From: Candidatus Zixiibacteriota bacterium
Lineage (GTDB): Bacteria > SM23-81
Length of the DNA: 20,066 bases
Reading direction: 5' to 3'
NCBI GenBank assembly: GCA_030628225.1
Contig: DAOVRJ010000008.1
Location: 1-20,066 of the forward strand
The position numbers and the translations under genes were made by a program. Of the stretch, positions 8,382 to 16,143 are shown piece by piece (position 1 is the first letter of the stretch; every line of letters begins with the position of its first letter). A model generated the notes under the pieces. The model searched no databases. It had not been told where the DNA came from and was given only the letters and a program-made list of their open reading frames with translations.

Positions 8382-8912
8382 TTGCCGAGAGTTGAATCTG
8401 AACAATCTGAATTGGTAGAGCGTGTCGTTCATATTAACCGGGTGGCCAAAGTCGTCAAGGGAGGACGAAGATTTGGTTTCAATGCGCTGGTAGCTGTTGG
8501 GGATACTCAGGGACGTGTGGGAATAGGACTGGGCAAGGCGAATGAAGTCTCTGAGGCTATTCGGAAGGCGACGGAGGCTGGACGCAAGAACCTGATCAGG
8601 GTACCCATAGTGAATGATACAATTCCCCACGAGATCGTAGGACGATTTTGTGCCTCGACAGTGATGCTAAAGCCCGCCTCTCCTGGAACGGGGGTCATTG
8701 CCGGCGGGCCGGTGAGAGCTATTATAGAGTCGGCAGGAATTAAGAACATCTTGACAAAATGTCTGGGTTCCTCGAATCCACATAATGTGGTCAAGGCCAC
8801 CATGCAAGGTCTTCAAGCACTAGAAGATGCTTATGCGGTAGCTAAAAGAAGAGGTATGAAACGCCAAGACGTAATAAAGAATCTCGTTGCCTTTAAAGAA
8901 CAAGCCGAGTAA
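8382..8912 (+). CDS. rpsE: 30S ribosomal protein S5 (uS5)
   Basis: S5 contributes to decoding accuracy and mRNA unwinding at the entry channel. The 176-residue product has the N-terminal double-stranded-RNA-binding-like domain with [31 protein letters not shown], then the C-terminal domain with [38 protein letters not shown] and an ending in AKRRG. The start is TTG at 8382, with GGAGG at 8372-8376. The upstream gap from rplR is 52 bases. Confidence 0.96.
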   Translation: MPRVESEQSELVERVVHINRVAKVVKGGRRFGFNALVAVGDTQGRVGIGLGKANEVSEAIRKATEAGRKNLIRVPIVNDTIPHEIVGRFCASTVMLKPASPGTGVIAGGPVRAIIESAGIKNILTKCLGSSNPHNVVKATMQGLQALEDAYAVAKRRGMKRQDVIKNLVAFKEQAE

Positions 8913-8913
8913 G

Positions 8914-8927
8914 CCAGCGATTGCTGG
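8914..8927 (+). other. Small perfect hairpin just after rpsE
   Basis: CCAGC-GATT-GCTGG forms a five-base-pair stem with a four-base loop starting two bases after the rpsE stop. There is no T-run after it, so it is not an intrinsic terminator. It may only be an mRNA-stability or spacing element, or chance. Confidence 0.3.
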
Positions 8928-8955
8928 AAGCTGGGTGGATGGGTGAGCTCTGAAT

Positions 8956-9138
8956 ATGGCTATTAAATTGAAGATCACTCAGAAAAGAAGCGCTATTGGA
9001 CGTCAGAAGCGCCAGAAGTTGACCATTCGTGCTCTGGGAATTCGGAAGATGCACCAGAGTGTGGTTCACGACGATACTCCCCAGATCAGGGGAATGATCG
9101 CCAAGGTAAGCCATCTGGTGAAAGTGGAGGAAGTTTAG
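8956..9138 (+). CDS. rpmD: 50S ribosomal protein L30 (uL30)
   Basis: L30 is a small alpha/beta protein on the 50S surface. The 60-residue product matches the bacterial form: an [14 protein letters not shown] strand-turn, [27 protein letters not shown] in the helix/loop region (residues ~22-48), and the final [10 protein letters not shown] strand. The key GLRK/H-type turn is present as [11 protein letters not shown]. It lies between rpsE and rplO in canonical order; the ribosome-binding site is weak (GGTGAGCTC). Confidence 0.95.
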   Translation: MAIKLKITQKRSAIGRQKRQKLTIRALGIRKMHQSVVHDDTPQIRGMIAKVSHLVKVEEV

Positions 9139-9182
9139 ATGGTTGTCAGAGATGGCATCCGTGTCCTCGAGGGGTATGATCA

Positions 9183-9623
9183 GTGAAACTCAATGCCATA
9201 GCACCACCGCCGAAATCTAGAAAAAAAAGGAAACGGGTAGGGCGGGGTCCCGGTTCTGGCCATGGACGGTATTGTTGCCGGGGTTTAAAAGGTCAGAAAT
9301 CGCGCTCCGGGGCAAAGAGCCGGGCGTGGTTTGAAGGTGGGCAGATGCCTTTGCAGCGGAGGGTGCCAAAAAGAGGTTTTAAGAACCCATTCCGGATCGA
9401 GTATCAAGTGGTCAATGTCTCCCGATTAGAGGTCTTTCAAAAGGGAGATCCAGTAACTCCGGAGTCCATGTTGGAAAAGAGGCTGATCCGCAAAAAGAGG
9501 TCTCCGGTGAAAATACTTGGGAAAGGGGAACTTTCTGCTCCCCTGCACATACGAGCCAATGCCTTCAGCGAGACGGCCAAAAAGAAGATCGAGTCTGCTG
9601 GCGGTAAATACGAGGTGATCTGA
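9183..9623 (+). CDS. rplO: 50S ribosomal protein L15 (uL15)
   Basis: L15 is a late-assembly 23S rRNA-binding protein with a long basic N-terminal extension threading into the subunit. The 146-residue product starts with GTG at 9183 behind GAGGGGT. Motifs: the RVGRGPGSGHGR...RGLKGQKSRSG arm, FEGGQMPLQRRVPKRGF, and the C-terminal Rossmann-like part ending in SAGGKYEVI. In the arm, the usual Lys-Thr before the RG turn is replaced by Arg-Tyr-Cys-Cys (residues 29-32), a mild departure from the common consensus. The TGA stop is immediately followed by the TTG of secY with no gap. Confidence 0.96.
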   Translation: MKLNAIAPPPKSRKKRKRVGRGPGSGHGRYCCRGLKGQKSRSGAKSRAWFEGGQMPLQRRVPKRGFKNPFRIEYQVVNVSRLEVFQKGDPVTPESMLEKRLIRKKRSPVKILGKGELSAPLHIRANAFSETAKKKIESAGGKYEVI

Positions 9624-10934
9624 TTGATTAAGAGTATCCGGAGCGTTTTTAAGATCCCAGAACTGAGGAGGAGAGTTCTTTTCACTCTGGCCATCTTTTT
9701 CATCTATCGGATCGGGGGCCATGTACCCACGCCGGGAATCAACGCTCAAGCTCTGGGGCACTTCTTTTCCGAGGCTCAGGGTACCCTGTTTGGGCTCTAT
9801 GATATGTTCGTGGGCGGTGCCTTCAAGAAGATGACCATCTTCGGTCTGGGGATTATGCCTTATATCAGCGCCTCCATTATCTTGCAGCTTTTGGGGTCGG
9901 TTATCCCCTATTTCCAAAAGCTTCAGAAGGAAGGTGAGGAGGGAAGGCGAAAGATCACCCAGTACACCCGGTATGGGACAGTGGCCATCTCAGCCCTTCA
10001 GGCTTATGGCATAAGCGTTTTTTTGGAGAGCATAACCACAAAGGCCGGGATGAGTATAGTTATTAATCCAGGTATCGGCTTCAAGTTACTGACAATGCTT
10101 ACCCTTTGCTCGGGAACGATTTTCATAATGTGGTTGGGCGAACAGATCACCGAGAGGGGCATTGGAAACGGCATCTCCCTGATCATCTTCATCGGCATCA
10201 TAGCCCGCTTACCCGGCGGTTTAATGAATGAGATTAAGCATGTTCTGGCCGGGACCAAAAGACCCGCTCCGGAGCTGTTGTTGGCGGTTTTTCTGATTGT
10301 ATCGGTGGCCGCGGTGGTCTTCATCACCCAGGGTCGGAGGCGTGTTCCGGTGCAGTATGCCAAGAGAGTGGTGGGGAGAAAGATGTACGGAGGGCAGAGC
10401 ACCCACATCCCCCTAAACATCAACTCAGCCGGGGTGATCCCCATTATTTTCGCGTCCTCCATTATGATGGCGCCGCGAACAGTGACCACTTTTTTTCCCA
10501 GCAGTGCCATTATGCAGACTGTAGGCGACTGGTTTGCGCCCAGCAGCATTCTGTACATCTGCATTTTTGCGCTTTTAATTATTTTCTTTGCCTATTTTTA
10601 CACGGCCATTGTGATTAATCCCGTCGACATGGCCGACAACATGCGTAAATACGGAGGCTTTATACCAGGTATAAGGCCGGGGAAAAAGACCGCCGAGTAT
10701 ATAGATAAGGTGATGACGCGGATTACTTTACCCGGGGCAATGTTCTTCGCCCTGATTGCTGTGATGCCGTTGATATTGATGAGAACAACTAACGTTGGTT
10801 TTTATTTCGGCGGGACTTCTCTGATCATCGTGGTCGGCGTCGCCCTCGACACCCTTCAGCAGATCGAATCCCACCTGCTGATGCGCCATTACGATGGTTT
10901 CCTGAAGCGGGGCAAGATGAAGCAAAGACGATAG
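9624..10934 (+). CDS. secY: Protein translocase subunit SecY
   Basis: SecY is the channel of the Sec translocon in the inner membrane; with SecE and SecG it exports unfolded proteins and inserts membrane proteins. The 436-residue product has ten expected membrane segments. Signatures visible: MPYISASIILQLL (78-90), the GEQITERGIGNGISL loop (172-186), HIPLNINSAGVIPIIFASS (261-279) and NPVDMADNM...YGGFIPGIRPG (332-353). Its C-terminus is basic (KRGKMKQRR), facing the cytoplasm. The start is TTG directly abutting the rplO stop, with GAGGTGA inside rplO as ribosome-binding site, so translation is probably coupled. Confidence 0.97.
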   Translation: MIKSIRSVFKIPELRRRVLFTLAIFFIYRIGGHVPTPGINAQALGHFFSEAQGTLFGLYDMFVGGAFKKMTIFGLGIMPYISASIILQLLGSVIPYFQKLQKEGEEGRRKITQYTRYGTVAISALQAYGISVFLESITTKAGMSIVINPGIGFKLLTMLTLCSGTIFIMWLGEQITERGIGNGISLIIFIGIIARLPGGLMNEIKHVLAGTKRPAPELLLAVFLIVSVAAVVFITQGRRRVPVQYAKRVVGRKMYGGQSTHIPLNINSAGVIPIIFASSIMMAPRTVTTFFPSSAIMQTVGDWFAPSSILYICIFALLIIFFAYFYTAIVINPVDMADNMRKYGGFIPGIRPGKKTAEYIDKVMTRITLPGAMFFALIAVMPLILMRTTNVGFYFGGTSLIIVVGVALDTLQQIESHLLMRHYDGFLKRGKMKQRR

Positions 10935-10960
10935 TTCACTGGTAAATTGGGCGGCTGGTT

Positions 10961-11632
10961 ATGAGGCTGATTATTCTGGGGCTTCCGGGTTCTGGAAAGG
11001 GATCCCAAAGCAAGCTGATCAGCAAGCAGTTCGGCATTCCTCAGATCTCCACCGGCGACATTCTTCGTCGGGCAGTAAAAGAGGGAATGGAGTTGGGGGA
11101 TAAAGCCAGGTCCTACATGGAGCGGGGTCAGTTAGTGCCCGATGCTCTGATGACTGAGCTGGTGATCCAGAGGTTAGAGAAGGAAGACTGTCAGCAGGGT
11201 TTTATTCTGGATGGATTTCCCAGAACTATTAATCAAGCTGAGACGCTTGACGATCTTTTAAAAGAAAAGAATATGGCCCTCGATTCCGTATTGGAGCTGC
11301 AGGTCAGCGACGAGGCTGTCATTCAACGCCTTTCGAATCGTCGTTTATGTTCACGATGTACTGCCGATTACAATTTGTTGAGCAATCCCCCGAAGGAAAG
11401 AGGGATTTGCGATCAATGCGGCGGGAGCCTGTACCAGAGGGAGGATGACCGGGAGGAGACCATTGCTCGGCGACTCCAAGTGTATCATCTTCAGACCAAA
11501 CCTTTGGAAACGTATTATAAGGACAAAGATGTTTTGCGGATTGTCGATGCCGGAAAAGGGGTTGAGGAGGTGAGCTCCGAGATCAGTGACACCTTGAGAT
11601 CCTTGCCCAGAGTTGCTTCTGCAAAAGGCTAG
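10961..11632 (+). CDS. adk: Adenylate kinase, zinc-type LID
   Basis: Adenylate kinase interconverts ATP + AMP and two ADP in the cytoplasm. The 223-residue protein has the P-loop GLPGSGKG (7-14), the AMP-binding STGDILRRAV (30-39), DGFPRT (84-89) and a LID domain carrying four cysteines (Cys130, Cys133, Cys150, Cys153), as in zinc-containing enzymes of Gram-positive and many other bacteria. Ser15 replaces the usual Thr after the P-loop (GKGSQ instead of GKGTQ), a conservative change. The ATG at 10961 has no strong Shine-Dalgarno. The secY-adk-map order is classical. Confidence 0.96.
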   Translation: MRLIILGLPGSGKGSQSKLISKQFGIPQISTGDILRRAVKEGMELGDKARSYMERGQLVPDALMTELVIQRLEKEDCQQGFILDGFPRTINQAETLDDLLKEKNMALDSVLELQVSDEAVIQRLSNRRLCSRCTADYNLLSNPPKERGICDQCGGSLYQREDDREETIARRLQVYHLQTKPLETYYKDKDVLRIVDAGKGVEEVSSEISDTLRSLPRVASAKG

Positions 11633-11642
11633 CCTTAGAAAG

Positions 11643-12389
11643 ATGATTTCACTCAAATCGCCGCGCGAGATAGAATTAATCAGAGAAAGCAGCCGCATCG
11701 TCGCTCGAGCTCTACAGCTTGCCCGAGATAGTGCTTGCCCGGGACTGGCTACCGGCGAGATTGATGCGATACTGGAGAAGTATATTATTAGCCAGGGTGC
11801 AAGGCCTGCCTTTAAAGGGTTTTGCGGATTTCCAGCCAGTAGCTGTGTTTCCCTGAATGAGGAGGTCGTGCACGGCATTCCAGGGAGAAGGCGTTTCAAG
11901 GATGGCGATCTGGTCAGCGTTGATGTCGGCGCGGAGAAAGACGGCTATTTTGGTGATGGAGCTGTGACATTTGGCATAGGCTCACTTTGTTCTCAGGCCA
12001 GAGATTTGATGGTGACCTGCGAGGAAGCACTTTCGGCGGGAATAAAGGAAGCAAGGGTAGGAGCCAGGCTCTCGAATATTTCTCACGCAGTACAAAGACT
12101 TACCGAAGCACATGGCTTTGGTGTGGTTAGGGATTTAGTAGGCCATGGCATCGGGAGACAGATGCATGAAGATCCTCAGATAGCCAATTTTGGCCCTCCT
12201 GGTAAGGGGCAGCGATTGCAAGAAGGTATGGTTCTAGCCATCGAGCCGATGATTACGGCAGGGCATTACGCGGTGGTGACATTAGAAGATAAATGGACGG
12301 TTGTGACCGCGGACAAATCTCTAGCTGCCCATTTCGAGCACACGGTGGCCATCACCGATAATGGTCCCCTCATTCTGACGAGAGGTTAA
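11643..12389 (+). CDS. map: Methionine aminopeptidase, type I
   Basis: MAP removes the initiator methionine from nascent proteins after deformylation. I place the start at ATG 11643 (248 residues, [16 protein letters not shown]), ten bases after the adk stop; a TTG-started frame at 11613 would overlap adk and add ten unlike residues. All five metal ligands of the pita-bread fold are visible: Asp94 (VDVG), Asp105 (FGDGAVTF), His168 (GHGIGR), Glu201 (AIEPM) and Glu232 (FEHTVAIT); His78 in HGIP is the usual catalytic-site histidine. There is no N-terminal zinc-finger extension. Confidence 0.96.
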   Translation: MISLKSPREIELIRESSRIVARALQLARDSACPGLATGEIDAILEKYIISQGARPAFKGFCGFPASSCVSLNEEVVHGIPGRRRFKDGDLVSVDVGAEKDGYFGDGAVTFGIGSLCSQARDLMVTCEEALSAGIKEARVGARLSNISHAVQRLTEAHGFGVVRDLVGHGIGRQMHEDPQIANFGPPGKGQRLQEGMVLAIEPMITAGHYAVVTLEDKWTVVTADKSLAAHFEHTVAITDNGPLILTRG

Positions 12390-12393
12390 CTCC

Positions 12394-12612
12394 ATGGCCA
12401 AAGAGGAGACAGTACAGGCAGAGGGGATTGTGGTGGAGCATTTGCCCAACGCCATGTTCAGGGTGGAATTAGAGAACGGACACCGTATTTTAGCTCACAT
12501 CTCTGGAAAAATGAGAATGCACTTTATTAAAATCCTGCCTGGCGACAAGGTGACTGTGGAGCTTTCTCCCTACGATCTCAACCGAGGGCGAATTGTCTAT
12601 CGCTACAAGTAA
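12394..12612 (+). CDS. infA: Translation initiation factor IF-1
   Basis: IF-1 is an OB-fold protein that binds the A site of the 30S subunit during initiation. The 72-residue product has the standard length and motifs: [43 protein letters not shown] and the closing [15 protein letters not shown]. It begins four bases after the map stop and is followed by rpmJ and the alpha-operon genes, the arrangement usual in bacteria outside Gammaproteobacteria. Confidence 0.97.
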   Translation: MAKEETVQAEGIVVEHLPNAMFRVELENGHRILAHISGKMRMHFIKILPGDKVTVELSPYDLNRGRIVYRYK

Positions 12613-12657
12613 GAGGATTATCTTGATCATCTGTACCTGACTAGGGGAGTATATGTT

Positions 12658-12771
12658 ATGAAAGTGCGGACATCCGTGAAAAAGCTATGTGAGCACTGCA
12701 AGTTGGTTCGTCGTAAAGGCGTATTGTACGTCATTTGCCGAAATCCACGGCACAAGCAAAGACAAGGTTAA
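12658..12771 (+). CDS. rpmJ: 50S ribosomal protein L36 (bL36), zinc-binding form
   Basis: L36 is the smallest 50S protein and helps organise 23S rRNA near the GTPase-associated region. The 37-residue product begins [20 protein letters not shown] and ends NPRHKQRQG. Zinc ligands Cys11, Cys14, Cys27 and His32 are all present, so this is the C+ form. The ATG at 12658 follows AGGGGAG with good spacing; an out-of-frame ATG at 12653 is not used. The gene sits between infA and rpsM, its usual site. Confidence 0.95.
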   Translation: MKVRTSVKKLCEHCKLVRRKGVLYVICRNPRHKQRQG

Positions 12772-12799
12772 AAGCCTGTAGGGAAAGAAGGAGGTCAGA

Positions 12800-13171
12800 T
12801 TGGCCAGAATAGCAGGCGTTGATTTGCCCAAGAACAAACGCGTGGAGATTGCTCTCACGTATATATTTGGGATTGGTCAGTCCTCAGCTCAAAAGATTCT
12901 GGAAACCACTGGCGTAAGCCCAGATACCCGGGTGAACAAGTTAACCGAGGAAGAGATTGCTTTAATCCGTTCTCAGATTGAATCGGATTACAAAGTAGAG
13001 GGTAATCTCAGAAGTGAGATTGCCATGAACGTCAAGAGAATGATGGAGATTGGCTGCTACCGAGGGCTACGCCATCGCCGGGGTTTGCCCGTCCGTGGTC
13101 AGCGCACCAGCACCAATGCCAGGACGCGAAAGGGCCCCAAGAGGACCATTGGGGCCAAGAGGAGGAAGTAA
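12800..13171 (+). CDS. rpsM: 30S ribosomal protein S13 (uS13)
   Basis: S13 contacts P-site tRNA and forms intersubunit bridges with L5. The 123-residue product begins [20 protein letters not shown] and contains the helix-two-turns-helix motif ([15 protein letters not shown]), [18 protein letters not shown] and [11 protein letters not shown] near the C-terminus, the tail that reaches into the decoding region. The start is TTG, with a very strong AAGGAGGT at 12788-12795. It heads the alpha-operon section. Confidence 0.96.
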   Translation: MARIAGVDLPKNKRVEIALTYIFGIGQSSAQKILETTGVSPDTRVNKLTEEEIALIRSQIESDYKVEGNLRSEIAMNVKRMMEIGCYRGLRHRRGLPVRGQRTSTNARTRKGPKRTIGAKRRK

Positions 13172-13208
13172 GATCCACGGAGAGGAAACCAGAGCTATTC
13201 GTTGAAAC

Positions 13209-13216
13209 GGGGAGGT
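13209..13216 (+). promoter_or_regulatory. Ribosome-binding site deciding the rpsK GTG start
   Basis: GGGGAGGT, six bases before GTG 13223. The alternative in-frame TTG at 13202 lies upstream of it and lacks its own site. Confidence 0.75.
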
Positions 13217-13222
13217 GCTTCA

Positions 13223-13609
13223 GTGGCGCAAAGAAAGAAAACAACGAAGCGTAAGGGAAAAGTGGATTCTTTTGGCATCGCGCACATCAAGGCAACATTT
13301 AATAATACACTGGTTACTATCACCGACCGAAAGGGCAACGTGATATCATGGGCCTCGGCGGGGACAATCGGGTACAAAGGATCGCGGAAGAGCACACCTT
13401 TTGCCGCCCAGTTGGCGGCTGAGACCTCGGCGAAAGAGGCTATGGATCTGGGTCTTCGCAAGATAGAGGTGTGGGTGAAGGGTCCAGGATCTGGAAGGGA
13501 AGCTGCCATCCGCTCCTTGCAGGCAGCAGGTTTGGAAATAGAGGCCATCAAGGACGTGACACCTATTCCTCATAATGGCTGCAGGCCTCCCAAGAGGAGG
13601 CGGGTCTGA
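13223..13609 (+). CDS. rpsK: 30S ribosomal protein S11 (uS11)
   Basis: S11 lies on the 30S platform near the E-site mRNA. The GTG at 13223 gives 128 residues beginning [20 protein letters not shown]; a TTG seven codons earlier (13202) would place the strong GGGGAGGT inside the gene, so the shorter start is preferred. Motifs: [59 protein letters not shown] and the closing [18 protein letters not shown], all diagnostic for the family. Confidence 0.96.
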   Translation: MAQRKKTTKRKGKVDSFGIAHIKATFNNTLVTITDRKGNVISWASAGTIGYKGSRKSTPFAAQLAAETSAKEAMDLGLRKIEVWVKGPGSGREAAIRSLQAAGLEIEAIKDVTPIPHNGCRPPKRRRV

Positions 13610-13650
13610 CGGGCCCGGCCAGAGGATTTTTTCTTCAATAAGGAGGAGAT

Positions 13651-14280
13651 ATGGCCCGGTATACAGCCGCCAATTGTCGGCTCTGCCGTCGAGAGGGGGC
13701 GAAGCTTTTTCTGAAGGGTAGAAGGTGCTTCACGGACAAATGCGCCTTCGAAAAAAGGGATTATGCGCCTGGCCAGCGCAGCCGATATACTCGCCGGAAA
13801 GTTTCCAACTACGGAGTCCAATTGCGAGAGAAGCAGAAGGTTCGTCGAACATACGGTATCATGGAAAAGCAATTCAGGGGATACTTCGCAAAAGCGGCCA
13901 AAGAGAAGGGGATTACCGGCGAAAACCTTCTCAGATTCCTGGAAAGAAGGTTGGATAATATCGTCTACCGTCTTGGGTTTGCGCCATCCAGAAAGGCCGC
14001 TCGTCAAATCGTTAGACATGGCCATTTTATGGTCAACGATCACAAGGTGGATATTCCCTCCTTTCTGGTGAGCGTTGGCGATGTGGTGCGGGTTCGAGAG
14101 AAGAGTCGAAATTTAGCTGTCATTCACGACTCTGTGAAAGACGCGGGCCGGAGACCCGAACTGACCTGGTTGCGGCTGGATAAGGTCAAACTTCAAGGCG
14201 AAATTCTTCAGCTTCCCTCGCGGGAAGATATTAGCATGCCTTTCGAAGAACAGCTAATTGTTGCGCTGTATTCCAAATAG
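13651..14280 (+). CDS. rpsD: 30S ribosomal protein S4 (uS4), zinc-binding form
   Basis: S4 is a primary 16S rRNA-binding protein that nucleates 30S assembly and acts in decoding fidelity; in many bacteria it regulates its own operon. The 209-residue product has an N-terminal zinc motif with Cys9, Cys12, Cys26 and Cys31 (CRLC...CFTDKC), as in Thermus S4, then KQFRGYF, the S4 RNA-binding domain ([23 protein letters not shown], two short blocks near 93-115) and a C-terminus ending in [19 protein letters not shown] at 13641-13646 serves the ATG. Confidence 0.97.
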   Translation: MARYTAANCRLCRREGAKLFLKGRRCFTDKCAFEKRDYAPGQRSRYTRRKVSNYGVQLREKQKVRRTYGIMEKQFRGYFAKAAKEKGITGENLLRFLERRLDNIVYRLGFAPSRKAARQIVRHGHFMVNDHKVDIPSFLVSVGDVVRVREKSRNLAVIHDSVKDAGRRPELTWLRLDKVKLQGEILQLPSREDISMPFEEQLIVALYSK

Positions 14281-14290
14281 ATCATTAGCC

Positions 14291-14314
14291 GGCCCTTTTA
14301 AGCGGGTCTTTTCG
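14291..14314 (+). terminator. Weak hairpin with short T-run between rpsD and rpoA (possible attenuator)
   Basis: GGCCC (14291-14295) can pair with GGGTC (14304-14308) with one G-T wobble, and is followed by TTTT. The stem is only five base pairs, so efficient termination is doubtful; partial attenuation ahead of rpoA, or chance, are both possible. Confidence 0.2.
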
Positions 14315-14342
14315 CACAGAGACAGGGGTTACTGGCACTATC

Positions 14343-14348
14343 AGGGGG
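14343..14348 (+). promoter_or_regulatory. Ribosome-binding site deciding the rpoA start
   Basis: AGGGGG lies ten bases before ATG 14359 but only one base before the in-frame GTG 14350, which makes the ATG the better start. Confidence 0.55.
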
Positions 14349-14358
14349 CGTGGATAGT

Positions 14359-15348
14359 ATGATATGGAGAAGTCTTCAGATGCCGAAAGGTGTCGAGTTG
14401 GATGAGGGGACCGCCACAGAGACGTATGGACAGTTCGTAATAGAGCCTTTGGAGAGGGGATTTGGTGTGACTCTGGGTAACGCCCTGCGCAGGGTTTTGC
14501 TTTCTTCTCTCCAGGGAGCAGCGGTCACAACCCTTCGTATTGAGGGGATCATGCACGAGTTCGATAGCATACCGGGAGTGGTCGAGGATGTGACCGAAAT
14601 CGTGCTTAATTTCAAACAGCTACGACTGAAACTGCACGCTGATAAGTCTAAAAGAGTTATTCTGGAAGTAGATAAAAAGAAAGAGGTAAGAGCAGGGGAT
14701 ATTCAGAACGATGCCGATATCGAGATTCTCAACCCGGAATTGCTGTTGTTTACCCTGACGGAGGACAATAAAGTCCACATGGAGATCGATATAGGCTGTG
14801 GCAGGGGATATGTGACCAGCGAACAGAACAAGAGGCCGGATCAGGCTTTGGGAACTATTCCCATAGATTCTATCTTTACCCCGGTGACCAAGGTAAACTA
14901 CCAGGTGGGTAATACTCGTGTGGGGCGGAAAACCGATTACGATAAGCTCATCTTAGAAATAGTTACCGATGCCAGCCTGAGTCCACAGAATGCTCTGAGC
15001 TTTGCGGCCAAGATATTAAAGGATCACCTGCAGATGTTCATCGCCTTCGAGAAGGAGCCGGAGATGGCCCCGGAGGAGGAGATCGATGAGGAAACTATCC
15101 GAATCCGCAACTTGCTCAAGATGAAAGTGGATGAACTGGAGCTTTCAGTTCGCTCAAGCAACTGTCTGAAAGCCGCTGAAATAAAGAGCTTGGAGGACTT
15201 GGTTCGCAAAACAGAGGCGGACATGTTGAAGTATAGAAACTTCGGCAGAAAATCTCTCTCCGAGTTACAGGAAATATTAGTAAAGCTCAGCCTTTCCTTC
15301 GCTATGGACGTTCAAAAATACCAGGATGACTATTCGGATGAGATGTAA
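14359..15348 (+). CDS. rpoA: DNA-directed RNA polymerase subunit alpha
   Basis: Alpha dimerises to nucleate RNA polymerase assembly, and its C-terminal domain binds UP-element DNA and activators. The chosen start (ATG 14359, 329 residues) begins [22 protein letters not shown] 14350 would add three residues. The N-terminal domain shows [22 protein letters not shown] (two short blocks, ~36-57), the [15 protein letters not shown] strand and [15 protein letters not shown]. An acidic linker ([11 protein letters not shown]) leads to the C-terminal domain, with the DNA-contacting [10 protein letters not shown] at 261-270 and [13 protein letters not shown]. The N-terminal wording resembles FCB-group alpha subunits as I remember them, which is a weak taxonomic hint. 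Confidence 0.96.
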   Translation: MIWRSLQMPKGVELDEGTATETYGQFVIEPLERGFGVTLGNALRRVLLSSLQGAAVTTLRIEGIMHEFDSIPGVVEDVTEIVLNFKQLRLKLHADKSKRVILEVDKKKEVRAGDIQNDADIEILNPELLLFTLTEDNKVHMEIDIGCGRGYVTSEQNKRPDQALGTIPIDSIFTPVTKVNYQVGNTRVGRKTDYDKLILEIVTDASLSPQNALSFAAKILKDHLQMFIAFEKEPEMAPEEEIDEETIRIRNLLKMKVDELELSVRSSNCLKAAEIKSLEDLVRKTEADMLKYRNFGRKSLSELQEILVKLSLSFAMDVQKYQDDYSDEM

Positions 15349-15398
15349 GCAGAGAATCGCATCCGTCACCTTCCATTAGACAACCAACGGGCAATCAT

Positions 15399-15965
15399 AT
15401 GAGACACAATCAAAAGAAGAAACACCTTGGGCGTACTCCTAGTCATCGAAAGGCGATGCTCTCGAATTTGGTGACCTCGCTTTTCGAGAATGGCCGAATT
15501 AGAACGACCCAGGCCAAGGCCAAGGAAGGTCGTAAATTAGCCGAGAAGCTCATAACCTTTGCCAAAAAGGGAGAGCTTAATGACCGTCGGCAGGTTCTCA
15601 AGACGGTGCGCAACAAATCTGTGGTTAAAAGATTATTCGACGAAATAGGTCCTCGATTTGCAGAAAGAAGGGGAGGATACACGCGTATGGTGAAATTGGG
15701 GACCAGACTTGGGGATAGAGCTTCTATGGTTCTTTTGGAGCTTATGGATGAACCAGAGGTTGCTGGGATAAAAGACGAGAAGAAGAAAAAAGAAAAGGCA
15801 TCGAAAGAGAAAAAGACAGCTAAAGCGGTTTCTAACAAGGAGAAGGGCACAAGGCGTACAAAAAAGAAGAGTGCCAAGGAGATAAAAAAGGCTCCCTCTC
15901 CGGCGATTGCTAACAAAAAGGCCAAAGTTAAAAAACAATCATCCAAAAAGGCGCCTCAGGCATAG
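15399..15965 (+). CDS. rplQ: 50S ribosomal protein L17 (bL17) with a lysine-rich C-terminal tail
   Basis: L17 lies at the bottom of the 50S subunit near the tunnel exit. Residues 1 to about 118 are the normal protein: [20 protein letters not shown], the [20 protein letters not shown] helix, [19 protein letters not shown] and MVLLELMDE. Most bacterial L17 stop near 116-130 residues, but this one has 188. Residues ~125-188 hold about 25 Lys and 2 Arg against 6 acidic residues, with no aromatic residue: a disordered, strongly basic tail like those of H1-type or AlgP-like proteins. The ATG has no clear Shine-Dalgarno, but the N-terminus is invariant in the family. It is the last gene before the terminator at 15992. 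Confidence 0.96.
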   Translation: MRHNQKKKHLGRTPSHRKAMLSNLVTSLFENGRIRTTQAKAKEGRKLAEKLITFAKKGELNDRRQVLKTVRNKSVVKRLFDEIGPRFAERRGGYTRMVKLGTRLGDRASMVLLELMDEPEVAGIKDEKKKKEKASKEKKTAKAVSNKEKGTRRTKKKSAKEIKKAPSPAIANKKAKVKKQSSKKAPQA

Positions 15966-15991
15966 ATTGTCGGGAAAGATTGAAAAAGTAG

Positions 15992-16020
15992 ATGGGCAAC
16001 TTCAGAAGTTGCCCATTTTT
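15992..16020 (+). terminator. Intrinsic terminator after rplQ (end of ribosomal-protein cluster)
   Basis: ATGGGCAACTT (15992-16002) pairs perfectly with AAGTTGCCCAT (16006-16016) around a three-base loop, followed by a T-run (TTTTT then ATT). This eleven-base-pair stem is the first strong terminator seen after the start of the window and lies 26 bases after the rplQ stop. It fits the end of a long ribosomal-protein transcript. Confidence 0.9.
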
Positions 16021-16040
16021 ATTGCCTCTTGGAAAATCGG

Positions 16041-16069
16041 TTGACTAATGTGCAGGGTGGTGTTATTTT
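16041..16069 (+). promoter_or_regulatory. Sigma-70-type promoter for the small gene and clpB
   Basis: TTGACT (16041-16046), a 17-base spacer and TATTTT (16064-16069) match the housekeeping consensus at five and four of six positions. It lies just after the rplQ terminator, with a predicted transcript start near 16076 and a leader of about 70 bases. I see neither a CIRCE element nor a convincing heat-shock sigma-32 promoter, so how heat regulation of clpB works here is not evident. Confidence 0.6.
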
Positions 16070-16143
16070 TTGGGAGAGAAACGTATAGCTCAATCGATTG
16101 CAGAGGTGGAAAGAGCAGTTCACCAAATGAGAGGGAAGGGAGA

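Noticed and set aside
10004-10564. Minus-strand open frame (about 186 codons) within secY
   Set aside because: Antisense shadow of a highly conserved membrane protein; the hydrophobic codons of secY keep the reverse frame open by chance.
13172-13222. Possible S4-type autoregulatory leader within the alpha-operon region
   Set aside because: The gaps before rpsM, rpsK and rpsD are only 28, 51 and 41 bases, too short to show a recognisable S4 pseudoknot by eye.
14281-14358. Separate promoter in front of rpoA
   Set aside because: No box pair near the consensus with 16-18 base spacing was found; rpoA is more likely read through from the upstream genes.
16021-16140. Sigma-32-type or CIRCE heat-shock element before clpB
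   Set aside because: No TTAGCACTC-type inverted repeat and no CTTGAA with a suitably spaced CCCCAT-like box; the only good match is a housekeeping promoter.
16048-16143. N-terminal extension of the small gene before ATG 16144
   Set aside because: It would begin within the predicted promoter and before the predicted transcript start, has no Shine-Dalgarno, and its sequence looks like translated leader.
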